From Trueperaceae bacterium (GTDB lineage Bacteria; Deinococcota; Deinococci; Deinococcales; Trueperaceae), in NCBI GenBank assembly GCA_036381595.1, contig DASVCN010000027.1, positions 161,541 to 225,540 of the forward strand: a stretch of 64,000 nt of DNA, given 5' to 3'. Numbering within the stretch: the first letter of the stretch is position 1; every line of letters begins with the position of its first letter. The translations under genes and the position numbers were made by a program. The notes beneath the pieces were generated by a model. That model ran no database searches and was not told the origin of the DNA. It was given only the letters and a program-made list of their open reading frames with translations. Positions 17,997 to 27,240 of this stretch are shown here, in pieces.

Positions 17997-19289
17997 TCAG
18001 GCCGAGAGCCGGGCCAGCGCCGACCTGGCTGCTTCGGTCACCCGCCCGATCTCCTCGCCACTGTGGGCGTAGCTGAGGAAAGCCGCCTCGAACTGGCTGG
18101 CCGGCCAGTAGACGCCCCTCTCCAGCAGTCCGTGGAAGAAGCGCTTGAACGACTCCAGGTCGCTGCTCGTTGCGCTCTCGAAGTCGGCCACCGGCTCGCT
18201 CGTGAAGAAGAGGGTGAGCATAGAGCCTACGCGGTTGACTCGGCCCTCGACTCCTGCTTCCGCGGCGGACTCGGCGAGCTCCCGTTCGAGCCGCTCACCG
18301 CGGCTCTCGAGCACCTGGTAGAGGTCGGGCGTGGCCCGTATGGTCTCGAGCGTGGCCTTCCCGGCCGCCATCGCCAGCGGGTTGCCGGAGAGGGTGCCGG
18401 CCTGATAAACCGCCCCGCTGGGGGAGACCTGCTCCATCAGCTGGGCGGGGCCGCCGTAGGCGCCCACCGGCAAACCTCCGCCGATGATCTTCCCCCAGCA
18501 GACGAGGTCGGGTTCGAGCCCGAACCGTTCGACGGCCCCTCCGGGTGCGAGCCGGAAGCCGGTCATCACCTCGTCCACAACCAGCAACGCCCCATGCTCA
18601 CGGGTGAGTTCGCGCAGGCCGGCGATGAACTGCGGGGTGGGTGCGACCACGCCCATGTTGCCCGCCACCGGCTCGAGGATCACGGCCGCGATCCCGTCGG
18701 GGTGGGCCTCGAACAGTTCGCGTACCGAGTCGAGGTCGTTGTAGCGAGCGACCAGGGTGTGCCGCACGGTGGCCGCTGGGACTCCGGCAGAGGAGGGCAC
18801 GCCGGTAGTGAGCGCACCCGAGCCGGCCGCCACCAGCAGCGAGTCGGCGTGACCGTGGTAGTTGCCCGCGAACTTGATGATGCCGTCGCGGCCGGTAGCT
18901 CCACGGGCGAGCCGCAGGGCGCTCATCGTCGCCTCGGTGCCCGAGTTGACGAAGCGGATCCGCTCGCAAGCGGGGTAGAGCGAGAGGACGAGTTCGGCTA
19001 GTTCGACCTCGCGCCGGGTGGGCGCGCCGAACGAGACGCCGTCCTTCAGGGCGGCTTCGAGGGCTTCCACCACCGCGGGGTGGTTGTGGCCGAGGATCAT
19101 GGGCCCCCAGGAGCCAACCAGGTCTATGTACTCGTTACCGTCGGCGTCCCAGAGTCGACTCCCCAGGGCACGGTCGATGAAGGGCGGAGTACCGCCGACT
19201 GCCCCGAAGGCCCGGACCGGGGAGTTCACCCCGCCGGGAATGAGCGCTTTGGCGCGGGCGAACAACTCTCGTGAGACGCGCGATTCCAT
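17997..19289 (-). CDS. hemL: Glutamate-1-semialdehyde 2,1-aminomutase
   Basis: A PLP enzyme making 5-aminolevulinate for haem synthesis. GGVNSPVRAF at the N-terminus, FVNSGTEATMSALRLAR (about residue 118), VVDEVMTGFR and CWGKIIGGGLPVGAYGG (PLP-Lys about residue 266) are all diagnostic. At 430 aa it is full length. It is the first gene of a hemL-mnmE operon and is divergent from the YitT gene. Confidence 0.95.
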   Translation of the reverse strand: MESRVSRELFARAKALIPGGVNSPVRAFGAVGGTPPFIDRALGSRLWDADGNEYIDLVGSWGPMILGHNHPAVVEALEAALKDGVSFGAPTRREVELAELVLSLYPACERIRFVNSGTEATMSALRLARGATGRDGIIKFAGNYHGHADSLLVAAGSGALTTGVPSSAGVPAATVRHTLVARYNDLDSVRELFEAHPDGIAAVILEPVAGNMGVVAPTPQFIAGLRELTREHGALLVVDEVMTGFRLAPGGAVERFGLEPDLVCWGKIIGGGLPVGAYGGPAQLMEQVSPSGAVYQAGTLSGNPLAMAAGKATLETIRATPDLYQVLESRGERLERELAESAAEAGVEGRVNRVGSMLTLFFTSEPVADFESATSSDLESFKRFFHGLLERGVYWPASQFEAAFLSYAHSGEEIGRVTEAARSALARLSA

Positions 19290-19430
19290 TCGCTCATGCT
19301 CGCATGCTGCAGGGGGAGCGGCAACTCGCTGGCTTACCCGGAGCGGGGTCTACTGGACGGCGCCCGACGCGAGCGGCTAGCATCGCACCCGGGCGAAGCC
19401 GCCTTGGAGCGGCCCCAGCCGTGGAGGGGG

Positions 19431-20417
19431 ATGGACCAAGAGCAGCGCACGGAAAGGCAACCGATCCCGGACCAGAATCCTCCTACCGTGGTGGCGGAAC
19501 CCCGGGCGCGGGCCGACAAGCGGGTAGCCCGAGCGTTGCTGCGCATCAGGGCACCACTCCGGGTGCGCCTCTTCAACGTGCTGCTGCTCACCCTCGGCGC
19601 GATCGCCGGGGCGCTCGGCTTCAACCTCTTCCTCGAGCCAGGCAACGTCGCGCCGGGCGGCATCCTGGGCCTGACACTGGTGGTCAACCAGTTCCTGCCG
19701 TTCCAGATCCCGAACGGCGTTCTGCTGCTCGTTCTCAACGTGCCGCTCCTCTACCTGGGCTATCGCACGCTGGGAGGAGCATCGTTCATGTTCCGGACCC
19801 TCTACGTGGTCGCGGTGATGACGATCTCCATAGACCTGAGCGCGCCGCTCCTGCCGGCCGGCGGCGTGAGCGACGATGCGCTTCTCAACGCGCTATACGG
19901 CGGCGCGGTGAGCGGGGCCGCCAACGCGCTGATCATCCGAGCCTTCGGCAACATGGGTGGCACCGCCATCCTGGGGCGCGTGATCCAGCGGCGCACCGGC
20001 ATGCCGATCGGTCAGATCTACCTGATGACCGACGGCCTGATCGTCGTCCTGCTGGGTCTGGCGTTCGGCTGGGAGCGAGCCCTCTACTCGCTGATCGCCC
20101 TGTTCGTGAGCGGACTGGTCACCGACTACGGGATCGAGGGGCCGTCCATCGTGCGCACCGTGTTCATAATCACCGAGCACCCGCGCGACGTGGCAGCCGC
20201 CCTCCAGGCGGGCCTCCGCACCGGGGTGACTGCCTGGGCCGGGGAAGGCATGTATCAGGGCAGCCAGCGTACGGTCCTCTTCTGCACGGTCAACAGGGCC
20301 GAGGTGAGGGAGCTGAGGCGCATCGTGCATGAGACCGACCCGGCCGGGTTCCTGGTGGTGGGTCAGGGGCAGAGCGCCTCGGGGGGAACCATCGGCAGGA
20401 GCGACGCCCCCGGCTGA
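19431..20417 (+). CDS. YitT family membrane protein (DUF161/DUF2179)
   Basis: A short basic N-terminus is followed by about five TM segments (LFNVLLLTLGAIAGALGFNLFLEPGNVAPGG onwards). A C-terminal soluble DUF2179 domain covers about residues 225-310 (TEHPRDVAAALQ..., YQGSQRTVLFCTVNRAEV). The ATG at 19431 is preferred to 19296 because GGAGGGGG lies directly upstream and the extra N-terminus is not membrane-like. The function of the family is not established. Confidence 0.82.
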   Translation: MDQEQRTERQPIPDQNPPTVVAEPRARADKRVARALLRIRAPLRVRLFNVLLLTLGAIAGALGFNLFLEPGNVAPGGILGLTLVVNQFLPFQIPNGVLLLVLNVPLLYLGYRTLGGASFMFRTLYVVAVMTISIDLSAPLLPAGGVSDDALLNALYGGAVSGAANALIIRAFGNMGGTAILGRVIQRRTGMPIGQIYLMTDGLIVVLLGLAFGWERALYSLIALFVSGLVTDYGIEGPSIVRTVFIITEHPRDVAAALQAGLRTGVTAWAGEGMYQGSQRTVLFCTVNRAEVRELRRIVHETDPAGFLVVGQGQSASGGTIGRSDAPG

Positions 20418-20479
20418 AGACGACCGGATCCACTCCCGCACCCCTGCTAGAATCGTCCGCGGGCAGCCTACGGAGGCCG

Positions 20480-21343
20480 ATGGACACGATAAGGAGTCTG
20501 CAGAGCGTCGCCTCGCCCGCTCTCGACGCGCTCGCCCTTGCCGTCACCAACCTTGGACACGAGTTCAGCTACGTGGCGCTGCTGGTCATCGCCTACCTCG
20601 TACTCGACCCGCAGCGCGGGCGACGCCTGGGGATCTACGTGCTGATCGCCTTCTACCTCAACGGTTTGCTCAAAGGAGCTTTCGACACGGCGCGCCCCTA
20701 CCTGCTCGACCCGTCGGTGCTGCGTTCGCACGCCGCCGAGCTCACCGGGCCCGGTGCCGGCTTCCCGAGCGGTCACGCCCAAGGGGCTGCCACGTTCTGG
20801 GGCATCGGCGCGCTCTACGTGCGCCGCGGCTGGTTCACGGTTCTCGCCCTGCTCCTCATCGCCCTCATATCGCTCAGCCGCCTCTACCTGGGCGTCCACC
20901 TGCCCGTCGACGTCGTGGCCGGCCTCGCACTGGGCGCCTTGCTCGTGGCGCTGGCGCCGCTGCTGGACAGGCTCCACCTGAGCACCTCGGTACCGGTTCA
21001 GATCGCGGCGGGCATCGCACTGCCGCTGCTCCTGCACCTGTTCTTGCCGACACCCGACTCGGGTCTCATCCTGGGCGGGTTGGCCGCCTTCCTCACCGCG
21101 CCGCTCATCCTGGCTTACGAGCCACCGGAAGGCTGGGGACGTCGTGTGTTCGTGGGCGTCCTGGGACTGTTGCTCGTCTTCACCGGACTGTTCGGCTCGA
21201 GCGCGATCCTGCCCGAGGCGCTCAAACGAAATCCGTTCGGCGATTTCGCGCGCTACCTGCTGCTCGCCTACGTAGGGCTCCTGATCGCGCCGGCGATCGC
21301 CCGGGCACTCTTCGGCCGCGCGCTCTTCGGCGCTGTCAGATGA
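20480..21343 (+). CDS. PAP2-family membrane phosphatase
   Basis: A lipid phosphatase-like membrane protein. The three PAP2 motifs are present: KGAFDTARP (about residue 70), FPSGHAQG (about 95) and SRLYLGVHLPVDV (about 136-148). There are about seven TM segments. A possible role is dephosphorylation of undecaprenyl-PP or phosphatidic acid; which one is not visible. TAGAAT at about 20449 and GGAGG before the ATG fit a leadered promoter. It overlaps truA by 4 bases (ATGA). Confidence 0.88.
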   Translation: MDTIRSLQSVASPALDALALAVTNLGHEFSYVALLVIAYLVLDPQRGRRLGIYVLIAFYLNGLLKGAFDTARPYLLDPSVLRSHAAELTGPGAGFPSGHAQGAATFWGIGALYVRRGWFTVLALLLIALISLSRLYLGVHLPVDVVAGLALGALLVALAPLLDRLHLSTSVPVQIAAGIALPLLLHLFLPTPDSGLILGGLAAFLTAPLILAYEPPEGWGRRVFVGVLGLLLVFTGLFGSSAILPEALKRNPFGDFARYLLLAYVGLLIAPAIARALFGRALFGAVR

Positions 21344-22149
21344 GGCGCGCCAGGCTGATCCTGGAGTTCGATGGCACCGACTTCTACGGCTGGCAGCGCC
21401 AGCAGCGCACCGGCGAACGGACGGTCCAGGCCACGCTCGAGCAGGCGTTCGCTCAACTGCCCGGCGAACATGGGTCGGTGGTTGCGGCAGGCCGCACCGA
21501 CGCTGGAGTGCACGCCCTGGCGATGGTGGCTCACGTCGACACCAGCAGCGAGATCCCCGACGAGAAGCTGCGGCTGGCGCTCAACGCCCATCTGCCTCGC
21601 GACGTCGCGGTACTCGCTGTACAGACTGTGCCGAACGACTTCCAGGCTCAATTCGACTGCCTCTACCGACGCTACCTCTATCGGCTAAGGGTGGTCCGCG
21701 ACGAACCTCGAGGGATGGCGCTCGATCGAAACCGAGTCCTCTCGGTCTACCGCACACTCGACGTCGATGAGATGAGGGAGGCGTGCACCCACCTCGAGGG
21801 CCGGCACGATTTCGCCTCGTTCGCCACCCAGGAGACGCGAAGTACGGTCCGCACCGTCCACCTGTGTGAGCTCCGCGAGGAGTCGGCCGAGCTGCGCCTC
21901 CACGTGGCCGCCGAAGGCTTCCTGCGGAACATGGTGCGCACCCTGGTGGGAACACTGCTCTGGGTGGGCAAGGGGAAGCTCTCGGCCGCCGATCTGCCCG
22001 CGATCATCGAGGCTCGCGACCGTACCAGGGCCGGGCACAACGTGCCCCCGCACGGACTCTACTTCGTCGAGGCCGGCTACGCCGAGTGGGACCCGGAGGC
22101 TTCGGAGTCGCTGGTGCGGCGCCGGCTGGCGAACGTGGGCTACGTATAA
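21340..22149 (+). CDS. truA: tRNA pseudouridine(38-40) synthase
   Basis: The N-terminus LILEFDGTDFYGWQRQQ and catalytic motif AAGRTDAGVHALA (Asp about residue 54) identify TruA. RRYLYRL and EGFLRNMVRTLVGTLL follow in the C-terminal half. The ATG overlaps the PAP2 stop. The 269-aa length is normal. The long upstream open frame before 21340 is only a shadow of the PAP2 gene. Confidence 0.95.
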   Translation: MRRARLILEFDGTDFYGWQRQQRTGERTVQATLEQAFAQLPGEHGSVVAAGRTDAGVHALAMVAHVDTSSEIPDEKLRLALNAHLPRDVAVLAVQTVPNDFQAQFDCLYRRYLYRLRVVRDEPRGMALDRNRVLSVYRTLDVDEMREACTHLEGRHDFASFATQETRSTVRTVHLCELREESAELRLHVAAEGFLRNMVRTLVGTLLWVGKGKLSAADLPAIIEARDRTRAGHNVPPHGLYFVEAGYAEWDPEASESLVRRRLANVGYV

Positions 22150-22150
22150 T
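22145..22150 (+). promoter_or_regulatory. Consensus -10 TATAAT, leaderless arrangement
   Basis: TATAAT overlaps the truA stop and is followed by 6 nt and then the ATG at 22157. This is the clearest leaderless-type start in the window. Confidence 0.65.
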
Positions 22151-22156
22151 GTGCCG

Positions 22157-22591
22157 ATGTCGTTGCTGGTGAGGCCGCTCACGGCCGAGGATCTCGACCC
22201 GCTTCTGCCCCTGGACCGGAGCTACGCCAGCGAGTCGGGTTGCGAGGAGTTGGTCTCCTCGGCCTCCCTCTCCTTCTACGAGCGATCCGGGCACTCGTTC
22301 ACGGCCCAGGAGGATGGCAAGCCCACGGGGTTCCTGCTCGCCCAGGCGATCTGGGACGGGAGGCGCCCGGCCGTGATGGTCAGGCGAGCCGTAGCGGCGG
22401 ACGAACGAGCGGTGGAGGCGTTGATCGAGGCGGTCACCAAGAGCGCGTACGATGCCGGCGTCTACGACATCGTCGTCGAACAACCGCAGGGTGATCCCGC
22501 CGGGGCGCGCGCTCTCGAAGCGTGCGGCTACGCGCCCCGGCCAGCCCGGCTCTACTCACGGGTATTGGGTTCGAGGTCGCGGAGCAGTTGA
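22157..22591 (+). CDS. DUF1999/GNAT-like acetyltransferase
   Basis: A 144-aa protein with GNAT topology: SLLVRPLTAEDLDPLLPLD at the N-terminus, GKPTGFLLAQ in the central strands, and DPAGARALEACGYAPRPARLY at the C-terminus. Together these resemble the small DUF1999 acetyltransferase family found mainly in Thermus and Deinococcus relatives. It is part of a compact plus-strand run with truA upstream and the HMA-like gene downstream. The substrate is unknown. Confidence 0.75.
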   Translation: MSLLVRPLTAEDLDPLLPLDRSYASESGCEELVSSASLSFYERSGHSFTAQEDGKPTGFLLAQAIWDGRRPAVMVRRAVAADERAVEALIEAVTKSAYDAGVYDIVVEQPQGDPAGARALEACGYAPRPARLYSRVLGSRSRSS

Positions 22592-22625
22592 CTCGCACGT
22601 AGAACGGGGCGGGCTGGAGGAGACG

Positions 22626-22835
22626 ATGGCACGGGTACTGCTGGGAGTAAGGGGCATGGACAACGAGGCGGCCGCCGAGCGGGTGCAGCGAACTCTGCGC
22701 GAGGTCCGGGGGGTCTCCTCGGTCGATGCCAACAAGGACGGCCAGGCGACGGTGGAGTACGACGACGCCGAGGTGACGGTGATGGACCTGATCCGCTCTC
22801 TGCGGCAGATCGGCTTCCTCGCCGGCATGGAGTGA
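22626..22835 (+). CDS. HMA-like small protein without metal-binding cysteines
   Basis: A 69-aa ferredoxin-like fold matching heavy-metal-associated domains: LLGVRGMDNEAAAERVQRTL, GVSSVDANKDGQATVEYDD and IRSLRQIGFLAG. The usual GMxCxxC is replaced by GMDNEAA, so it should not bind copper or zinc in the usual way. A strong GGAGGAG precedes the ATG. Confidence 0.75.
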   Translation: MARVLLGVRGMDNEAAAERVQRTLREVRGVSSVDANKDGQATVEYDDAEVTVMDLIRSLRQIGFLAGME

Positions 22836-22836
22836 G

Positions 22837-23160
22837 GTGGCCCGGCAGGGCGGCGTCTACGTGGGCGTCCTACTCATCGAGCTGGGCACGCCGTGGGCGA
22901 AGAGCCTGAAGGAGAAGCGGTCGCTGGTGATGCCGGTGACCGAGAAGCTCAAGGCCCGTTTCCCTGTGTCGGTAGCTCGGCTCGACGGCCTCGACGCCCA
23001 CGACTGGGAACTCATCGGGATCACCTCCCTCAGTCACGATCCGGTGTGGCTGGAGGGGATGTTGCGCAAGGTACTCGATTTCGTAGGGGCGCGCGAGGTG
23101 TCGGTGGTACGCTCGCAACTCGATGTCGAACCGTGGGAGTTCGGATCCGCGCAGGAGTAG
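22837..23160 (+). CDS. DUF503 (YlxP-like) family protein
   Basis: A 107-aa protein of the DUF503 family: VGVLLIELGTPWAKSLKEKRSLVMPVTEKLKARFPVSVARLDGLD. Relatives are encoded near rbfA/infB in Firmicutes and bind or accompany translation factors; a precise role is unknown. The GTG start lies one base after the stop of the HMA-like gene, so translational coupling is likely. Confidence 0.85.
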   Translation: MARQGGVYVGVLLIELGTPWAKSLKEKRSLVMPVTEKLKARFPVSVARLDGLDAHDWELIGITSLSHDPVWLEGMLRKVLDFVGAREVSVVRSQLDVEPWEFGSAQE

Positions 23161-23289
23161 CGGCCCCGATTGCGACCGAGGCCGTGGGGAACGGGTTCTG
23201 GCGCAGAGTATGATGCACGGCGCCAGGGTTCGGGGGCGGCGGACTCGGTGCGCGGGGAGGCGAGAGGCGCCCTCGAGGAGGAACTGAAA

Positions 23290-23670
23290 GTGGGCCAGCG
23301 ATCGAAAACGAGCAGTACCGCCACAGCCGAGCGGGACAAGGTGGTGGTCACCGATGGCGCCCTTGCCACCATCGTCGGTTTGGCCGCCCACGAGGTTCCC
23401 GGTGTGGTTGGCATGGCTCCAGCTTCGATCCGTGAGGGCATCAACAGGATGCTGGGCGCCTCCCGGGCCGACGAAGGCGTGGAGGTCCAGCGCGACGGGG
23501 AGCACGAGCGCAAGGCCACCATCGAACTGCACGTCGTCGTCGCCTACGGCGTGAACATACCGGTGGTGGCCGAGTCGGTGCGTGAGCGAGTGCGCTACGC
23601 GGCCAAGGAGTTCGCCGGCGTTCAGGTGATCGAAGTCAAGGTGCACATCGCCGGGGTGAGCCGTGGCTGA
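23290..23670 (+). CDS. Asp23/Gls24 family (YloU-like) protein
   Basis: A 126-aa cytosolic or membrane-associated envelope protein. VVVTDGALATIVGLAAHEVPGVVGM and ATIELHVVVAYGVNIPVVAESVRERVRYA are typical of the family. The GTG at 23290 is chosen because AGGAGG (23276-23281) lies at ideal distance, and residues before it are not conserved. It overlaps the following FakA-like gene by 8 bases, the same pairing as yloU-yloV in Bacillus. Confidence 0.85.
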   Translation: MGQRSKTSSTATAERDKVVVTDGALATIVGLAAHEVPGVVGMAPASIREGINRMLGASRADEGVEVQRDGEHERKATIELHVVVAYGVNIPVVAESVRERVRYAAKEFAGVQVIEVKVHIAGVSRG

Positions 23671-25267
23671 CACTCTGCCCAAGGAACCCCGCACCATCCC
23701 TGCAAGGGAACTCTCTCGCGCTTTCATCTTCGCCACCGACTGGCTCGGCGTCTACGTGGACGAGATCAACGCGTTGAACGTCTACCCCGTACCCGACGGG
23801 GACACCGGCACCAACATGCACCTGACCATGCAATCGGTACGGCGGCAGATACTGGCCGAGAACCCGACGACGATGACGAGCCTCTGCCATGCGCTCGCCT
23901 ACGGTTCGCTACTGGGCGCCCGCGGCAACTCCGGGGTGATCCTCTCGCAGGTACTCAAGGGCTTCTCGGAAGAGGCCCGGCGCCTGAAGGAACTCGATGC
24001 CGAGGGGCTTCGCAAGGCGCTCCACGGAGCCTCGAGGACAGCCTACTCGGCGGTGATGAAACCGGTCGAGGGGACCATCCTGACCGTCGTCAGGCGCGCC
24101 GCCGAGGGTAGCGACGAGAGTCCCGCCACTCTGCCACTCGACGTTCTGAGGGAGGCGCACGGCTCGGCTCAGGTGGCACTCGAACGGACTCCGGAGATGC
24201 TCCCGCTGCTCAAGCAGGCCGGCGTGGTCGATGCCGGCGGACTCGGCTTCGTCCGCCTGCTGGAGGGGCTGATCGCGTTCTTCGAAGGTCGCGACCTGCC
24301 ACCCCCGCCCAAGGTCGAGAAGCGGGCGCAGCAGCAGTTCGAGGAGGAGGAGTTCGGCTTCTGCACCGAGTTCCTGCTCTCCGACGTCAAGGTAGCCACG
24401 CGCGAGATACAGACGCTGGTCGAGCCTTTCGGCGATTCGCTGCTGGTAGTGGGGGCAGAGGGGTTCGTCAAGGGCCACATCCACACCGAGGAGCCGGAGA
24501 AGCTCCTGGCAACGGTCTCGAAGTACGGCACGATGGTCCGCTCCAAGGTCGAGGACATGAGTGAGCAGCACTCCGAGATCCTCGCGACAGTCGATATGGA
24601 CGAGGCCGAGCCGCCGCTGAGCGCGATGGTGGCGGTGAGCGACGGCTACGGCATCAGCAAGGCGTTCCGGGGCCTGGGGGCGAGGGTCGTGGGCGGTGGC
24701 CAGACCAACAATCCGAGCGTCGAGGATATCGCCGACGCCGTGCGCAGCGTAGGGGCGAAGCAGGTCGTGGTACTCCCGAACAACAAGAACATAATCATGG
24801 CCGCGCAGAGGGTCGCCGACATCGTGAAGGACAAGGAGATCGAGATACTGCCCACGCGGACGATGGGAGCGGGGCTGGCAGCGGCGGTTCTGTTCCAGGA
24901 GAACCAACCGCTGTCGGACCTCCTGCCGGCGATGCAGGAGGCGGCAGATTCGGCCCTCACCCTCGAGGTCACCAAGGCGAGCCGCACGGTCACCGTCGAG
25001 GACGTCGAGGTGAGCGAGGGCGAGTTCATCGGCCTGGCCAACGACCGCCTCGAGGTCTCTGCCTCGGATCCCGTGGAGTGCCTGATGCAGCTCCTCGAGC
25101 GTCACGCCGAGGAGTACGAGATCGCCACGCTCTTCCATAGCGCTGCCATCGAGCCCGACGAAGCGGAGGAGTTGGCCGAGAAACTAGGGGAGACCTACCC
25201 CGAACTGGAGGTGGAGGTGCGAGCGGGAGCGCCGGATCTCTACCCCTACGTCATGGCACTCGAGTAG
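23663..25267 (+). CDS. DAK2-domain, fatty acid kinase FakA-like protein
   Basis: A 534-aa protein. The N-terminal DhaL/DAK2 ATP-binding domain carries NVYPVPDGDTGTNMHLTM (Mg-ligand Asp residues about 36-40) and LLGARGNSGVILSQ. Middle and C-terminal FakA domains follow (EEFGFCTEFLL, GDSLLVVGAEGFVKGHIHTEEP, VVVLPNNKNIIMAAQ). FakA phosphorylates fatty acids bound to FakB. No fakB is in view. The GTG start overlaps the Asp23 gene. Confidence 0.88.
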   Translation: MADTLPKEPRTIPARELSRAFIFATDWLGVYVDEINALNVYPVPDGDTGTNMHLTMQSVRRQILAENPTTMTSLCHALAYGSLLGARGNSGVILSQVLKGFSEEARRLKELDAEGLRKALHGASRTAYSAVMKPVEGTILTVVRRAAEGSDESPATLPLDVLREAHGSAQVALERTPEMLPLLKQAGVVDAGGLGFVRLLEGLIAFFEGRDLPPPPKVEKRAQQQFEEEEFGFCTEFLLSDVKVATREIQTLVEPFGDSLLVVGAEGFVKGHIHTEEPEKLLATVSKYGTMVRSKVEDMSEQHSEILATVDMDEAEPPLSAMVAVSDGYGISKAFRGLGARVVGGGQTNNPSVEDIADAVRSVGAKQVVVLPNNKNIIMAAQRVADIVKDKEIEILPTRTMGAGLAAAVLFQENQPLSDLLPAMQEAADSALTLEVTKASRTVTVEDVEVSEGEFIGLANDRLEVSASDPVECLMQLLERHAEEYEIATLFHSAAIEPDEAEELAEKLGETYPELEVEVRAGAPDLYPYVMALE

Positions 25268-25295
25268 TCGGAGCGCGGTCGGGGAGCCGGTGAGC

Positions 25296-25369
25296 GAGGT
25301 CGGGGCGCCGCGTCTCCGTCGCTGCATTGCGCTTCGCGCCAGACTCCTCCGACGCGGCGCCCCGACCTC
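25296..25369 (+). terminator. Large stem-loop after fakA (19-bp perfect stem)
   Basis: gaggtcggggcgccgcgtc (25296-25314) and its exact reverse complement (25351-25369) flank a 36-nt loop. It lies 28 bp after the FakA stop. The stem is followed by tctcc, not a U-tract. It could terminate transcription or stabilise the message. Confidence 0.5.
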
Positions 25370-25491
25370 TCCTTGCGTTCCCGCCAACGGTTCTCGCGTC
25401 GAGAAGGTTAACGAACGATGAGCGCATTGGTGCGGATCGCATACTTCCGGGGTCGCAAGTCGTTCTAACCTCATCGGAAGGAGGCCGTGCT

Positions 25492-26304
25492 ATGAGTCGT
25501 GGACTTTCAATTCTCGTCGTTGCCCTGTCCCTGATGTTGCTGGCCGGGTGTCGCATAGTTCCTGCGCCGGATCCGTTCCCGAATGCCACTGAGGTGGGCG
25601 CGACAACCGATCCCTTTGCTTCCGTGGCAAGCGGCAGTTTGCTGCCCGGTGAGAGCGTAATCTTCGAGGTTAGGCTTTCGACTAGTGAAGTAACAGAGAC
25701 CCAGGCGGTGTACTTCGAACTCGAGAATTCGCTCGACCTCTATGTCTACAACTCGAACGGAAATTTGTATGCCTCGAGCTCGAGTTCCAACTTCTTCGCC
25801 ACGGGGGAGGCCGGCATCCTGAGTGCCTCTCAGTCGTCCTTCGAACCGTTGGTCGTGACGCCGCTAAATTGTCGCGGGTCGTGCATTATCCGCGATTCTG
25901 ACAGTTCGCGCTTCTTCGTAGAGGTGAGTAATCCATTCGGATCCACGACGAGCTTCACACTCTACGCCTACGTCGACCAGTATCAGGACTCGGGTGAGTT
26001 CGAGAACGACTCCCAGTTCTCACCCGTTGCAATTCCTCTTGGGGAGGAATCGGGGGCGATTGAGTCAATTGGAGACGTCGACTTTTACAGGCCACAAGTG
26101 CAGGGTGACCTTACTTTTAGTCTTAATGAAGGGGTTGTCATCGACATAAGGGCCGTTGTCATTGATGAGAGCGGTCGCGAAATTCCAATTGTGCCTGATG
26201 AGCCCACACTCGTGTTCCCTACTGACCTAATTCAAGTATGGGACGACGGTGATGACGAAGCCGCGGTGTCTGCGAATAGCGCGTACTACTTGACCTTGGA
26301 TTAG
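25492..26304 (+). CDS. Putative lipoprotein
   Basis: A 270-aa protein with signal peptide and lipobox LMLLAGC (Cys about residue 20). The mature region is Ser/Asp-rich and beta-predicted, with segments like FFVEVSNPFGSTTSFTLYAYVDQ and IGDVDFYRPQVQG that recall pre-peptidase C-terminal/bacterial Ig-like modules. An AAGGAGG site precedes the ATG. Base composition is clearly less GC-rich than the flanking genes, suggesting recent acquisition. No function is assigned. Confidence 0.72.
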   Translation: MSRGLSILVVALSLMLLAGCRIVPAPDPFPNATEVGATTDPFASVASGSLLPGESVIFEVRLSTSEVTETQAVYFELENSLDLYVYNSNGNLYASSSSSNFFATGEAGILSASQSSFEPLVVTPLNCRGSCIIRDSDSSRFFVEVSNPFGSTTSFTLYAYVDQYQDSGEFENDSQFSPVAIPLGEESGAIESIGDVDFYRPQVQGDLTFSLNEGVVIDIRAVVIDESGREIPIVPDEPTLVFPTDLIQVWDDGDDEAAVSANSAYYLTLD

Positions 26305-26307
26305 GAA

Positions 26308-27240
26308 TTGCGTTTGTTAGCTCGAGCGACAATCGGCCCGCTGCTACTACTTTTCGTTACCACTACAGCGGCCCTCGCGCAACGTTGCGAGCCTGAGTTG
26401 AGGGAGGCGGCGGGGGCTGTACCCGCCGACGCTCCGATAGGAGTCTTCGCAGCCGAGATGCTCTCGGCTGCGATTCATATCGTCGAGCCCGCGCTTCCGC
26501 CGCTCGCTTGGGCAGAGTCGCTCCCGCTGGAACCTGGCGAAGTGGGATACGACGCTGTCGAGTACCTCGCCGAACGGCGCCTCCTGCCCGACTCATGGTC
26601 GCCGGAGGAACTCTCTGCCTCCACCTGGGGCACCATGCTCGCGCGCTTCGTCAACTGGTACGGCATCGAGTCGGTGTCGTTCGAGGGGGAAGCGACGAGG
26701 GAATCGGTGATCCACGATCTGACGCAGGTCCTGGGCGAAGTCTCCCAAGCCGTGAGACCGCTGGTGCTGATCGCCGGCGACCGACAGGACGACTCCCGGA
26801 TCGCCTTCCTGGGCCTGGTCTGGAACTGGACCGTCTATCCGCGGCTGATAGTGAAGAGACCGGATCCCGATCAGGATCTCTCGGACGGGTTCCGCGCGCT
26901 GCTCGACGAGATGAGCAACTGTGCCGTGGAGTTCGAACACTACATCTACGCGCCGGAGGAGACGGCGAGAAGGCTCTTCCTTTCCCATAACGACGCGAGG
27001 ATGTACGTCATCGGCAGTGAACCGGCGGCGCCCGCCTGGCCGCTGCTGGTGCCCCAGGGTCAGGAGGAGGAGTTCTTCGCTTTCGAAGCCCCTGCGGTGA
27101 GCGACAGGGCGTCGTTCTCGGCGGCGTTCGACGGCGAGCAGCTACCGGTCACAACCCTCATGGCGATGCTGCCCCGCCTTCGAACCAACCTGCCGCCCAC
27201 CCGCATCCCGGGTTTGCTTAGCAACCCGAACGCCAACTGA
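26308..27240 (+). CDS. Hypothetical secreted protein
   Basis: A 310-aa protein with an N-terminal signal peptide (LLLLFVTTTAALAQ). The mature region has an SLH-like helix-loop pattern (PADAPIGVFAAEMLSAAIHIV, YDAVEYLAERRLLP) but no certain domain. The start is a TTG at 26308, three bases after the lipoprotein stop, with AGGA too close to it; a TTG at 26314 is an alternative. The 3' end is duplicated just downstream. Confidence 0.65.
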   Translation: MRLLARATIGPLLLLFVTTTAALAQRCEPELREAAGAVPADAPIGVFAAEMLSAAIHIVEPALPPLAWAESLPLEPGEVGYDAVEYLAERRLLPDSWSPEELSASTWGTMLARFVNWYGIESVSFEGEATRESVIHDLTQVLGEVSQAVRPLVLIAGDRQDDSRIAFLGLVWNWTVYPRLIVKRPDPDQDLSDGFRALLDEMSNCAVEFEHYIYAPEETARRLFLSHNDARMYVIGSEPAAPAWPLLVPQGQEEEFFAFEAPAVSDRASFSAAFDGEQLPVTTLMAMLPRLRTNLPPTRIPGLLSNPNAN

